From the NCBI GenBank assembly GCA_964401385.1, contig CAYNYF010000023.1:1-51904 (forward strand): a stretch of 51,904 bases of DNA. Direction: 5' to 3'. This DNA comes from CAYNYF01 sp964401385 (GTDB lineage: Bacteria > Planctomycetota > Phycisphaerae > SM23-33). Under the pieces are notes generated by a model that saw only the letters and a list, made by a program, of their open reading frames with translations, was not told the DNA's origin and did no database searches. The translations under genes and the position numbers were made by a program. Below are positions 25,013 to 33,313 of the stretch, one piece after another (within the stretch, counting starts at the first letter, position 1; each line of letters starts with the position of its first letter).

Positions 25013-28000
25013 GTGTGGCAACGTATACTGTCTTCTAGAGTGATCGCCGAGATCGGCGGTCGAATGGGAGCCGGGGGGGTGGTGAAGCTCTCCGGCATGT
25101 GGGGATCGTCTGCGCCCCTGGTGGCCGCCGCCGTCGGGGTCCACCGGAACAAGCCGCTGCTGTTCGTTTGCTCCCACCTTGACGACGCCGACGCGGCCGC
25201 CGATGACGTGGAAGTCGCGACCGGCATGCCGGTGGAGGTGTTTCCGGCCTGGGAATTTGGCTCGGCCCAGGCAGGCGCCGGCCTGGTGCCGACGGCCGAC
25301 CGCGTCAGCGATAAGACAACCGGGGAGCGCCTGCGGCTGTGCAACCTGTTGGTGGACCCGGCGCTACAGACGGACGAGCCGATACATTTCATGGCGGCGC
25401 CGATCATGGCGCTGATGCAGCCCGTGCCCAGCCCGGCCACGCTGGCGTCGGCCCGGCTGGGGCTGCGAGTCGGCGGCGAGATCAGCCCGGAGGCGCTGGC
25501 CGAGTGGTTGGTTGACGCGGGCTTCGACGGCGTCGACGCCGTGGATCAGCAGGGCGAGTTCGCCCGCCGCGGCGGCATCGTGGACGTGTTCCCCGCCGGG
25601 ACCGACCAGCCGGTCCGCGTGGAGTTCTTCGGCGATCGTATCGACTCCATCCGCACGCTGGACCTGGACAATCAGCGCTCGACGGGCCAGATCCGCGGAT
25701 ACGACCTGGTGGCCATCTCGGCTGGCAGGGAGACCGACCCGGCCCGGACGACGCATCTGTTGGAATACCTGAGCGACGACAGCATCGTCTGCATGATCGA
25801 GCCGGCGGAGCTGGTCTCCCTGGCACAGACGTTCTACCGCCGGCTGGAAGCGCCTTCGGGCCTCCAACGGCCGGAGACGATCTTCAAGGCGATGGCGAAG
25901 ATGCCGGTCCTGGAGACGTCCGCCTTCGGCCGGACCGCTCGCAGCCGCCGCGGCGAGGACGGCATCGACCTCGGCATCCGCTCGATCCAGCGGCTGGAGG
26001 TCAACACGGCCGAGGCCCTCACCGAGCTGGAGCGGTTGGCCGACGACAACCAGGTTTGGGTCTACTGTGAAAACCCCGCCGAGCGGGACCGCTTCCTGGA
26101 GCTGCTGGCCGGCTCGCACCCGAAGCTCGTCGGCAAGGTCCAGACCGCCATCGGCCACATGTCTCGCGGCTTCCACTGGCCGGGCGAGCGGCTGGTCGCG
26201 GTGGGCCACCACGAGATCTTTCATCGCTACGCCCGCCCGCGGCGGCTGCGGCGCGTGCGCGCCGGAAGGCCCATCGACAGCTTCGTCGACCTGGACGAGG
26301 GCGACTACGTCGTTCACGTCGCCCACGGCATCGCCAAGTTCGAGGGCCTCGGCATCCTCTCCAAGGACGGCCGCAAGGAAGAGTACCTCAAGCTGCGCTT
26401 TGCCGGCAACGCCATGCTGCACGTGCCGGTCACGCAGATTCAGCTTGTCCAGAAGTACATCGGCGCCCGGCGCGGGCACCCGACGCTGTCGCGGCTGGGG
26501 GGGACGGGCTGGTCGCTGCGAAAGCAGCGGGTCGCCCAGGCGGTGCAGGTCCTGGCCTCCGACCTGCTGCGGGTCCAGGCGATCCGCGCCAGCAGCCCGG
26601 GGCTCAGTTACTCCGGCTACAGCGACTGGATGCGGCAGTTCGAGGAGGAGTTCATCTACGCCGAGACCGAAGACCAGATCGGCACGACGCAGCAGATCCG
26701 AGTTGACCAGGCCCGGGCCAGGCCGATGGACCGGCTGCTGTGCGGCGACGTCGGGTACGGCAAGACGGAGCTGGCCATGAGAGCGGCCTTCCGGGTGGTG
26801 GAGGCCGGCAAGCAGGCGGCGGTGCTGGTGCCGACGACCGTGCTGGCGGCGCAGCATTACCGCACCTTCATCGAGCGCTTCGCCGATTACCCGGTCGTGG
26901 TCGACGTGATTTCGCGGTTCCGCTCGAAGCGCGAGCAGGCCGACATCGTGCGCCGGACGACCGATGGCAAGATCGACATCCTGATCGGGACGCACCGGCT
27001 GCTTTCGGACGACGTTCGCTTTGCCGACCTGGGGCTGGTGATCATCGACGAGGAGCAGCGCTTCGGCGTGGAGCACAAGGAGCGGCTCAAGCAGATGCGG
27101 ACCACCGTCGACGTGCTGACGATGACGGCCACGCCCATCCCGCGAACGCTCCACATGGCGCTGATGGGCCTGCGCGACATCTCCAACCTGACCACGCCGC
27201 CGCTGGACCGCCGGGCCATCTATACGGAGGTGTGCCTGCCCAACGACGAGCGGGTCCGCAAGGCCATCCTGGCCGAGATGAACCGGGACGGGCAGATCTT
27301 CTTCGTCCACAACCGCGTCCACGACATAGAATCGGTCGCCGACCACGTGCGGGCGATCGCGCCGGAGGCCCGGGTGGCCATCGCCCACGGGCAGATGGCC
27401 GAACGCCAGCTCGAGCGGACGATGCTTCGGTTCGTGCGCGGCGACGTCGACGTGCTGGTTTGCACGACGATCATTGAATCCGGCCTGGACATACCCACCG
27501 CCAACACGATGTTCATCGACGAGGCCGACCGGTTTGGATTGGCCCAGCTCCATCAGCTCCGCGGGCGAGTGGGGCGATACAAGCATCGGGCGTATTGCTA
27601 CCTGCTGCTGCCGCGCCGGCGGAGCGTCAGTCGCGTGGCCGCCAAGCGGCTCAAGGCCGTGGAGGAATTCTCGGACCTGGGGGCGGGCTTCCAGATCGCC
27701 ATGCGCGACCTGGAGATCCGCGGGGCGGGCAACATCCTCGGCTCGGAGCAGAGCGGGCACATCGCCGCGGTGGGTTACGAGCTGTACTGCCGGATACTGG
27801 AGCAGGCCGTCGGACAACTGCGGGGCGAAGAGCCGCCGGCCCCGCGTGAGGTCCACGTGGACCTGGCGGCGGAGGCGTACATTCCCCGGTCCTACATAGC
27901 CTCGGCCCGCCAGCGGATGGAGGTGTACCGCCGGCTGGCGCTGTGCCAGAGCCGGGACGATCTGGCCCAATTGCAGCGCGACCTTGCCGACGCCTACGGG

Positions 28001-28279
28001 CCCGTTCCGCCCGTGGTGGATTCGCTGATGGCCCTGGCCGAGATCCGGATTCTTTCCGGCCGGCTGGGCCTGGAGCGCATCGTGCTGATGCCGCCGGACG
28101 TGATATTCACCATGTCGAATTCGTCCTTGGCTCAGAAAGCTCTGGCGGGAGCGGCCGGGACGGTGCGTCTGGCCGACGAGCACACCGCCCACTGGCGCCC
28201 GCCGCCGGCCTATCTGGAGCAGCCCACGCTGCTGACCGTGCTTCGGAAGCAATTGCAGCGGGCGGCCGAGTCGTTATAA
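25013..28279 (+). CDS. mfd: Transcription-repair coupling factor Mfd
   Basis: Translocase that removes RNA polymerase stalled at DNA lesions and recruits UvrA. 1088 residues, close to E. coli's 1148. A UvrB-like N-terminal region (QGEFARRGGIVDVFPAG near 180) is followed by the RNA polymerase interaction domain (DLDEGDYVVHVAHGIAKFEG near 425). The helicase motor has GDVGYGKTE near 577, DEEQRFGV near 679, TATPIPRTL, and TTIIESGLDIP with the QLRGRVGR finger. The TRCF C-terminal domain ends the protein. GTG 25013 has no Shine-Dalgarno; an internal ATG at 25064 is a less likely start. Confidence 0.96.
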   Translation: MWQRILSSRVIAEIGGRMGAGGVVKLSGMWGSSAPLVAAAVGVHRNKPLLFVCSHLDDADAAADDVEVATGMPVEVFPAWEFGSAQAGAGLVPTADRVSDKTTGERLRLCNLLVDPALQTDEPIHFMAAPIMALMQPVPSPATLASARLGLRVGGEISPEALAEWLVDAGFDGVDAVDQQGEFARRGGIVDVFPAGTDQPVRVEFFGDRIDSIRTLDLDNQRSTGQIRGYDLVAISAGRETDPARTTHLLEYLSDDSIVCMIEPAELVSLAQTFYRRLEAPSGLQRPETIFKAMAKMPVLETSAFGRTARSRRGEDGIDLGIRSIQRLEVNTAEALTELERLADDNQVWVYCENPAERDRFLELLAGSHPKLVGKVQTAIGHMSRGFHWPGERLVAVGHHEIFHRYARPRRLRRVRAGRPIDSFVDLDEGDYVVHVAHGIAKFEGLGILSKDGRKEEYLKLRFAGNAMLHVPVTQIQLVQKYIGARRGHPTLSRLGGTGWSLRKQRVAQAVQVLASDLLRVQAIRASSPGLSYSGYSDWMRQFEEEFIYAETEDQIGTTQQIRVDQARARPMDRLLCGDVGYGKTELAMRAAFRVVEAGKQAAVLVPTTVLAAQHYRTFIERFADYPVVVDVISRFRSKREQADIVRRTTDGKIDILIGTHRLLSDDVRFADLGLVIIDEEQRFGVEHKERLKQMRTTVDVLTMTATPIPRTLHMALMGLRDISNLTTPPLDRRAIYTEVCLPNDERVRKAILAEMNRDGQIFFVHNRVHDIESVADHVRAIAPEARVAIAHGQMAERQLERTMLRFVRGDVDVLVCTTIIESGLDIPTANTMFIDEADRFGLAQLHQLRGRVGRYKHRAYCYLLLPRRRSVSRVAAKRLKAVEEFSDLGAGFQIAMRDLEIRGAGNILGSEQSGHIAAVGYELYCRILEQAVGQLRGEEPPAPREVHVDLAAEAYIPRSYIASARQRMEVYRRLALCQSRDDLAQLQRDLADAYGPVPPVVDSLMALAEIRILSGRLGLERIVLMPPDVIFTMSNSSLAQKALAGAAGTVRLADEHTAHWRPPPAYLEQPTLLTVLRKQLQRAAESL

Positions 28280-28280
28280 T
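28253..28280 (+). promoter_or_regulatory. Candidate promoter inside the 3' end of mfd for the parvulin gene
   Basis: TTGCAG (28253-28258) and a perfect TATAAT (28275-28280) have a 16-base spacer; the -10 box covers the mfd stop codon. Transcription would begin only a few bases before the GTG at 28294, which lacks a ribosome binding site. Confidence 0.5.
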
Positions 28281-28293
28281 CGCGGGCCCTGGC

Positions 28294-29523
28294 GTGAGAG
28301 GCCTTGGTCTCATCTCGATTGCGGCGTTTGTGGTCGCCGGCTGCGGATGGCTGAACTCCGGCCGAAAGAATGACGTCATTCGGCCGCAGGAGCAGGTGGC
28401 CTCCGCGGCTGCCCCGCGCGAAAGCACGGCCCGTGAGCCGGTGGGCGAACCCGCCGCGCCGTCTCCGGCCGCGCGGCCGCCGGCAGCAGCCACCCGGCCG
28501 AGCCCGTATCGCCAAATCGGCCAACCCAACGTCGTCGCCGCGACGATGTTGCAGGTTGACGATAAGTTCATCACACTCAAACAGGTGCTTCATCCCATCC
28601 GCCGGGAGCTGCGAGCTGCCGCGGCCGGCTCGGCCCTGGCCAGCTTCCGTCAGAAGGCACTGGCGTTGGTCCGCAACGAAATACGCCGTAAGATCGAGCA
28701 GACGGTCCTGGTGGCCGAGGCCGAAAAGGACCTGACCGACGAGGAAGAAAAGGCTGTTGAGAGAGAGGTTAACCGGCGACTCGGCCAGAGGATCGCCGAG
28801 GCCGGCAGCAGGGCCCGCTTTGCCGAACAGCTCGCCGGCGAGGGGACGGACCTGTCGACCTGGAAGCAGGATCTGCGCGCGGTCCTCCTGGTGAGTGCTT
28901 ATCTGCAGCGCCGCTTCGGGGAAAGGATCAAGGTCAGCCGGCGCATGCTGTGGAAGTACTATAATAGTCACCGCGACGAGTTCCGCAGCAAACAGAGCGT
29001 GCAGATGCAGCTCATCGCGGCCCCGTTCAGGAAGTTTTTGCCGGCCGATCGTACGGCGAGCCAGCCCGACCAGCAGGCCGCACACGCCAAGGCACGGGCG
29101 CAGGCCGAGGAGGCTCTGGCCGCGCTGAAAAAGGGCGAAGATTTCGCCCAGGCGGCCAAGAGGCTGAGCAAGGGTCCGATGGCCTCGTCGGGGGGCGTCT
29201 GGCCGATGATGGAGCGAGGCAGCTTCCGGGCCGTGGAGGTCGAGCAGGCCGCCTTTGACCAGAAGGTCGGACAGGTCAGCGGTCTCATCGAGACGCCGGC
29301 GGGATTTTACGTGGTCAAGACCCTCGCCCGGAAGGCAGGCAGCGAGCGCTCCTTCGAGACCGTTCAGGCCGGAATAAAGGACAAGCTCCGCAGGCAGCAG
29401 TACGACAAGCTCAAGAACGAGTATCTGAGAACTCTGGAGGCGCAGACGACCATCAGGACGGCCGATCGATTCGAGGAAGTCGCCGTTGACGCGGCCGTGC
29501 GGATGTTCTTCCCTCGACCATAG
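28294..29523 (+). CDS. Parvulin-type peptidyl-prolyl isomerase lipoprotein (SurA/PrsA-like)
   Basis: 409 residues. The start MRGLGLISIAAFVVAGC is a clear lipoprotein signal with lipobox V-A-G-C at Cys17, so the protein is anchored outside the cytoplasm. A Pro/Ala linker (40-90) leads to a helical chaperone region (about 95-225, FRQKALALVRNEIRRKIEQTV) and a PpiC rotamase domain (about 230-350) with GVWPMMERGSF, VGQVSGLIETPAGFYVVK. Such proteins assist folding of exported or outer-membrane proteins, which agrees with BamA and Skp nearby. It begins 14 bases after mfd and is followed 25 bases later by a ZIP transporter gene. Confidence 0.86.
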   Translation: MRGLGLISIAAFVVAGCGWLNSGRKNDVIRPQEQVASAAAPRESTAREPVGEPAAPSPAARPPAAATRPSPYRQIGQPNVVAATMLQVDDKFITLKQVLHPIRRELRAAAAGSALASFRQKALALVRNEIRRKIEQTVLVAEAEKDLTDEEEKAVEREVNRRLGQRIAEAGSRARFAEQLAGEGTDLSTWKQDLRAVLLVSAYLQRRFGERIKVSRRMLWKYYNSHRDEFRSKQSVQMQLIAAPFRKFLPADRTASQPDQQAAHAKARAQAEEALAALKKGEDFAQAAKRLSKGPMASSGGVWPMMERGSFRAVEVEQAAFDQKVGQVSGLIETPAGFYVVKTLARKAGSERSFETVQAGIKDKLRRQQYDKLKNEYLRTLEAQTTIRTADRFEEVAVDAAVRMFFPRP

Positions 29524-29548
29524 CACCTAAAGCGGCGAGGAGAAGCTG

Positions 29549-30361
29549 GTGAACGGGTTCTACAATTGGCATCCGGTCTTGCAGGCCTTGCTGGCGACGA
29601 TCGGCACGTGGCTGGTGACGGGGCTGGGCGCCTCCGTGGTGATCTTCACCAAGCGGATGTCGCAGAGATTTCTGGACGCCTCGCTGGGAATGGCCGCCGG
29701 CGTGATGATCGCCGCCAGCTTCTGGAGTCTGCTGGCCCCGGCGATCGAGCATTCCAGGCATCTGGGCGTGTGGAAGTTCGTGCCGGCGCTGGTGGGCTTC
29801 GTGCTGGGGGCGATGGTATTGTGGGGCATTGACAAGATCCTTCCCCACCTGCATCCGGACTTGGCGGTGGCCGAGGGCCCCAAGACCTCCTGGCAGCGGA
29901 GCACCTTGCTGGTGCTGGCCATCACGCTGCATAACATACCGGAGGGTCTGGCCGTGGGCGTGGCGTTCGGCGCGGCCGTGCATATGCCCGGCGCCGTGGC
30001 AGGCAACCCAGTCGGCGCCGCCATCGCCCTGGCGATCGGCATCGGCTTGCAGAACTTCCCGGAAGGAACGGCCGTGTCGCTGCCCCTGCGGCGCGAGGGC
30101 ATGAGCCGGGCCAGAGCGCTGTGGTACGGGCAACTCTCGGGCGTGGTGGAGCCGATTGCGGGTGTGCTTGGCGCGTGGGCGGTCATAGCGATGAGGCCGA
30201 TCCTGCCTTATGCGTTGGCCTTTGCGGCCGGAGCGATGATCTTCGTCGTGGCCGAGGAACTCATCCCCGAATCCCAGCGAAAGGGCAACGTGGACCTGGC
30301 CACAATGGGCGTGATCGCGGGCTTTGCCGTGATGATGATGCTGGACGTGGCCCTCGGATAA
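29549..30361 (+). CDS. ZIP family divalent metal transporter (GufA-like)
   Basis: 270-residue inner-membrane protein with about eight transmembrane helices, of the ZIP family that moves zinc and other divalent metals. The binding motifs are TLHNIPEG (127-133) in helix IV and GLQNFPEGTA near 167 in helix V. The C-terminus has FVVAEELIPES, another conserved helix. A central cytoplasmic loop holds HLHPDL, a possible metal-binding His pair. The GTG start has a strong GAGGAGAAG site. It ends the mfd strand and converges with the oxidoreductase gene. Confidence 0.92.
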   Translation: MNGFYNWHPVLQALLATIGTWLVTGLGASVVIFTKRMSQRFLDASLGMAAGVMIAASFWSLLAPAIEHSRHLGVWKFVPALVGFVLGAMVLWGIDKILPHLHPDLAVAEGPKTSWQRSTLLVLAITLHNIPEGLAVGVAFGAAVHMPGAVAGNPVGAAIALAIGIGLQNFPEGTAVSLPLRREGMSRARALWYGQLSGVVEPIAGVLGAWAVIAMRPILPYALAFAAGAMIFVVAEELIPESQRKGNVDLATMGVIAGFAVMMMLDVALG

Positions 30362-30366
30362 TAGAA

Positions 30367-30388
30367 CCGCGCGGCCGGAATCGCGCGG
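30367..30388. terminator. Hairpin between convergent genes
   Basis: CCGCGC (30367-30372) pairs with GCGCGG (30383-30388) around a 10-base loop, 5 bases after the transporter stop and 39 bases past the stop of the opposite gene. No T-run follows on either strand, so this is only a candidate two-way stop. Confidence 0.35.
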
Positions 30389-30426
30389 ACCGTGAGACCG
30401 AACAGGCACTGACGCGGCACACCCGA

Positions 30427-31479
30427 TCAACCGTCTTTGGAGATGATGTCCAGCCCCACCCGGTCGGAAGCTTCCCCGTCCCAGCGATGGCTCTTGATGG
30501 CGGCCACGATGGCCTCGGCGCAGCGGAGGTCGGCCAGGGCTTCCGCGGCCGGGACGACCGGCTCGGACCCGTCGGCCACACAGCGGCAGAAGGCCTCTGC
30601 CTGCTTGCGCAGCGGCTCGACGTCGTCGGCCACCTGCAACTGCTCGAACTTGAGAAGTTTTGTGTAGTCGACAGACGTGGCAAGCTCGGCCAGGTTCGCC
30701 GCGTCCATCTGCGCGGCCATCTGGATCAGGTCGAGGTTCTCGCTCTTCTTGACCACCGCGCCCACCTTCTTGCCGTAATCGACCGACAAGTACGCCTGCT
30801 CGGAAAAAATCCTCATCTTCCGCTCGGACCTCACCGCCAGCCGCGAGGCCGTGAGGTTGGCGACGCAGCCGTCGGGGAAGCGCATGCGGGCGTTGGCGAT
30901 GTCCTCGTGCCTGCCCAGGACGTTCACGCCGACGGCCCGCACGTCCGTCGGTTCGACGCCGACCATCATGAGCACCAGGTCGATGTCGTGGATCATCATG
31001 TCCATCACCACGCCGATGTCGGCCGAGCGAAACGTGAACGGGCTGATGCGATGGGCTTCGATGAATTTTGGCTTGATGTCGAACCGCCGAACGGCGTCGA
31101 CGGCCGGGTTGAACCGCTCGGTCTGGCCGACCTGGACGCTGCTGCCGGTTCTCTCGGCCAGGGCGATCAGTTCCTCGCCGGCGGCGCTGCTGCCGGCGAA
31201 TGGCTTTTCGATTAGGACGGGCTTACCAGCGGCGACGAACGGTCGGGCGGCCTCGACGTGGGCGCTGGTGGGCACGGCCACGATCGCGGCGTCCACGCGT
31301 TCGACGGCATCCTCGGCGCGGTTCAGCGCGATCGCTCCGTATTTGGCGGCGACGGCTGCTGCCGCGGCAGGGGCCGCGTCCACGACGCAAACCAGCTCCA
31401 CCCCCGTCATCTCCGACAGCACGCGGCAGTGGAGCTTGCCCATGCGACCGGCGCCGACCACGCCCATGCGAACGCTCAT
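30427..31479 (-). CDS. Gfo/Idh/MocA family oxidoreductase in the lipid A cluster
   Basis: 350-residue NAD(P)-dependent sugar oxidoreductase. The Rossmann start is MGVVGAGRMGKLHCRVL, followed by IVAVPTSAHVEAA, the family EKPF and a C-terminal domain with DMMIHDIDLVLMM. The ATG overlaps the stop of the upstream lpxA-like gene (ATGA) with GGAGGAAGGAGAAGG before it, so translation is coupled. Position suggests a role in nucleotide-sugar supply for lipid A. GnnA, which oxidises UDP-GlcNAc so that GnnB can aminate it before LpxA acts, belongs to this family and is a plausible match, but no GnnB-type aminotransferase is here. The substrate is unproven. Confidence 0.85.
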   Translation of the reverse strand: MSVRMGVVGAGRMGKLHCRVLSEMTGVELVCVVDAAPAAAAAVAAKYGAIALNRAEDAVERVDAAIVAVPTSAHVEAARPFVAAGKPVLIEKPFAGSSAAGEELIALAERTGSSVQVGQTERFNPAVDAVRRFDIKPKFIEAHRISPFTFRSADIGVVMDMMIHDIDLVLMMVGVEPTDVRAVGVNVLGRHEDIANARMRFPDGCVANLTASRLAVRSERKMRIFSEQAYLSVDYGKKVGAVVKKSENLDLIQMAAQMDAANLAELATSVDYTKLLKFEQLQVADDVEPLRKQAEAFCRCVADGSEPVVPAAEALADLRCAEAIVAAIKSHRWDGEASDRVGLDIISKDG

Positions 31480-32387
31480 CCCGGGCCTTCTCCTTCCTCC
31501 GGCGGCATTTCGGCCAGCGCTTCGGCGGGCAGACGCGGCCTGGCCTCCGGCGGCATCTTGCCCCGAAACGTCTCCCGAAACCTGCCGAAATGGCCTTGAA
31601 GGCTCTTGCGGCAGAATCGGCAAAGCTCCCGAACCGGCCCCGACAGGTCGCCTCTGGTGAGCATCTGGTCGACCTTGACGGCGAGGGCCTGTTCGTCCTC
31701 GAACAGGTACGAGACGGCCTGGCGTACCTGGACCTTTTCCCGCTCGCTCAGCCCGCCCGCTTCGAGCCCTGCTTCGTGCACACCTTTGACGATCGCCGGC
31801 GAGGCGTAATACCCCGTGCTCGTGAAGAAGATGAACGGCGGAACGTCCCGGCGAACGGGCGTCCGCGCGCCCACTCGGCTGCAACGTCCGATCGTCGTGA
31901 AGTGGTGCACGCCGACCATTTCCTCGATGACGGCGCCGTCTTCCACGCGGATATGGCCGGCGAGCATGACACGCGGGCCAAGTTGGGTATCGTCGTCGAG
32001 GTAGCAATCGTGGGCAACGTGTGCGCCGCAGCCGATGTCGTTGTGGTTGCCGATATAGGTCAAGTAGCCGCCGGCCTCCGTGCCCACGTGCACGGTGACG
32101 TTCGGGCCGAAACGGTTGCGGTCGCCGATGACCAGATACGTCGGCTGGCCCGAGTACTTGAGGTCCTGGGGGGTCGTGCCGATGACGCAGCCATGGCTGA
32201 TCAGGTTGTCGCTGCCGATGGTGGTGTGGCCGGCGACGGTGACGTGCGCCTCCAGCACGGTTCCCGGCCCGATTGTCGCCTCCGGACCGATGGCGCAAAA
32301 CGGGCCCACGCGGGCGCCCGGGTCGACGCGCGCCCCATCGGCAATCTCCCGTGTCACCGTCAGGTCAATCGTTTCGTCCATGTCCAC
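31476..32387 (-). CDS. lpxA: Acyl-ACP--UDP-N-acetylglucosamine O-acyltransferase (LpxA)
   Basis: Left-handed beta-helix acyltransferase that starts lipid A synthesis by moving an acyl chain from ACP to UDP-GlcNAc. 303 residues. It keeps the LpxA signature GTTPQDLKYSG (70-80), the catalytic His in AHVAHDC (H126), and AVHQF-like VGVHHF (159-163). The C-terminal helices are followed by a 50-residue extension rich in Pro and Glu. This makes it the better LpxA candidate of the tandem pair. It starts at GTG 32387 (or ATG 32381), 50 bases after its paralogue, and overlaps the oxidoreductase gene by four bases. Confidence 0.82.
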   Translation of the reverse strand: MDMDETIDLTVTREIADGARVDPGARVGPFCAIGPEATIGPGTVLEAHVTVAGHTTIGSDNLISHGCVIGTTPQDLKYSGQPTYLVIGDRNRFGPNVTVHVGTEAGGYLTYIGNHNDIGCGAHVAHDCYLDDDTQLGPRVMLAGHIRVEDGAVIEEMVGVHHFTTIGRCSRVGARTPVRRDVPPFIFFTSTGYYASPAIVKGVHEAGLEAGGLSEREKVQVRQAVSYLFEDEQALAVKVDQMLTRGDLSGPVRELCRFCRKSLQGHFGRFRETFRGKMPPEARPRLPAEALAEMPPEEGEGPG

Positions 32388-32437
32388 TTGGCCGCCGGCC
32401 GCCGCCGGTATCGACCGGGCCGGCTCGCACGGCTTCT

Positions 32438-33244
32438 CTACCCGTCGCGTCGGCGATGCCGGCCGGCAGGGCTCGCCGAACTTCTCCGGATCGAGTCCAC
32501 AAGGTATCTCACGTGTTGGTCGTCAAACGATCGCTCCACGGAACGGAGCTGATCGGCGCCCGGAAACTCGGCCCGCCCGTCGAACAGTACGCGAAAAGCC
32601 TGTTTGAGTGCTTCGATGCTGTGTTGGTCGAAACCGCACCGCCGCAGGTTCTCCGTGTTCACACTGCGGACGCGGAAGGGATAGCCCTGGACGATGGCGT
32701 AGGGCGGGGCGTCGCGGTCCACGCAGGCGTAGCCGGTGGTGAAGGTGTAGGCCCCCACGGTCGCGAACGGCATGACGTTGGTGAAGGCGCTGGTCCGCAC
32801 GAACTTCTCCACCCGGGCGTGATGCTCGAAGCGAGTGCAGTTCGCGAAGATACCCTCGCCTTTCAGCTCGGCGTCGTGGGCGATTTGGCAGCCAACCATG
32901 AGCATGTTGTTCTCCCCGATGACGGTGCCCGGTGCGTCTGCGGCGGGCCCGCCGGCTTCAATGATGACGTGCTCGCGGATGACGTTGCCGTCGCCGATGG
33001 CGCAGGGGCCGGCTGGGGCGTCGGCGTCGCTGCCCTGGTTCGGCGGGCAGCCGATGATGCACCCGGGAAGAAAATCACAGCGCGCCCCGATTCGCGTCCG
33101 CCCGGTGATGGTGACGTTGTTGCCCACGGTCGTTCCGGCCCCGACGGAGACCTCTGGGCCGATGAAAGTGAACGGGCCCACCTGGACGTCTCCGGCCAGG
33201 CCGGCGGGATTCAGCACTACCGCCTTGGGCGAAATGTTGGCCAC
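32438..33244 (-). CDS. Divergent LpxA-like acyltransferase
   Basis: 268-residue left-handed beta-helix protein. Hexapeptide repeats run from about 10 to 180. The general base His is kept (IAHDA, H123), and the end YAIVQGYPFRVRSVN followed by LRRCGFDQHSIEALKQAFRVLF-type helices is LpxA-like. It lacks the LpxA PQDLKY motif (here GCPPNQGSDA) and replaces the VHQF strand with NVMPF (156-160). It may have changed substrate, either acyl chain or acceptor, or have been kept as a second isoform. It starts at GTG with AAAGGAACAGG upstream and lies 69 bases after lpxC-fabZ. Confidence 0.8.
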   Translation of the reverse strand: MANISPKAVVLNPAGLAGDVQVGPFTFIGPEVSVGAGTTVGNNVTITGRTRIGARCDFLPGCIIGCPPNQGSDADAPAGPCAIGDGNVIREHVIIEAGGPAADAPGTVIGENNMLMVGCQIAHDAELKGEGIFANCTRFEHHARVEKFVRTSAFTNVMPFATVGAYTFTTGYACVDRDAPPYAIVQGYPFRVRSVNTENLRRCGFDQHSIEALKQAFRVLFDGRAEFPGADQLRSVERSFDDQHVRYLVDSIRRSSASPAGRHRRRDG

Positions 33245-33313
33245 TGCGACCTGTTCCTTTCAACTTCTCGCACTCGGGCCCTTCTTACCGTCGAGTGTCG
33301 AATTGACCAGCGG

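Noticed and set aside
25364..28252. 962-codon open frame antisense to mfd
   Set aside because: A compositional shadow; the sense strand has all Mfd motifs and the antisense product has none.
28958..28965. TATAAT within the parvulin gene (tactataata)
   Set aside because: No -35 element and no gene start downstream; it is coding sequence for a Tyr-Tyr-Asn stretch.
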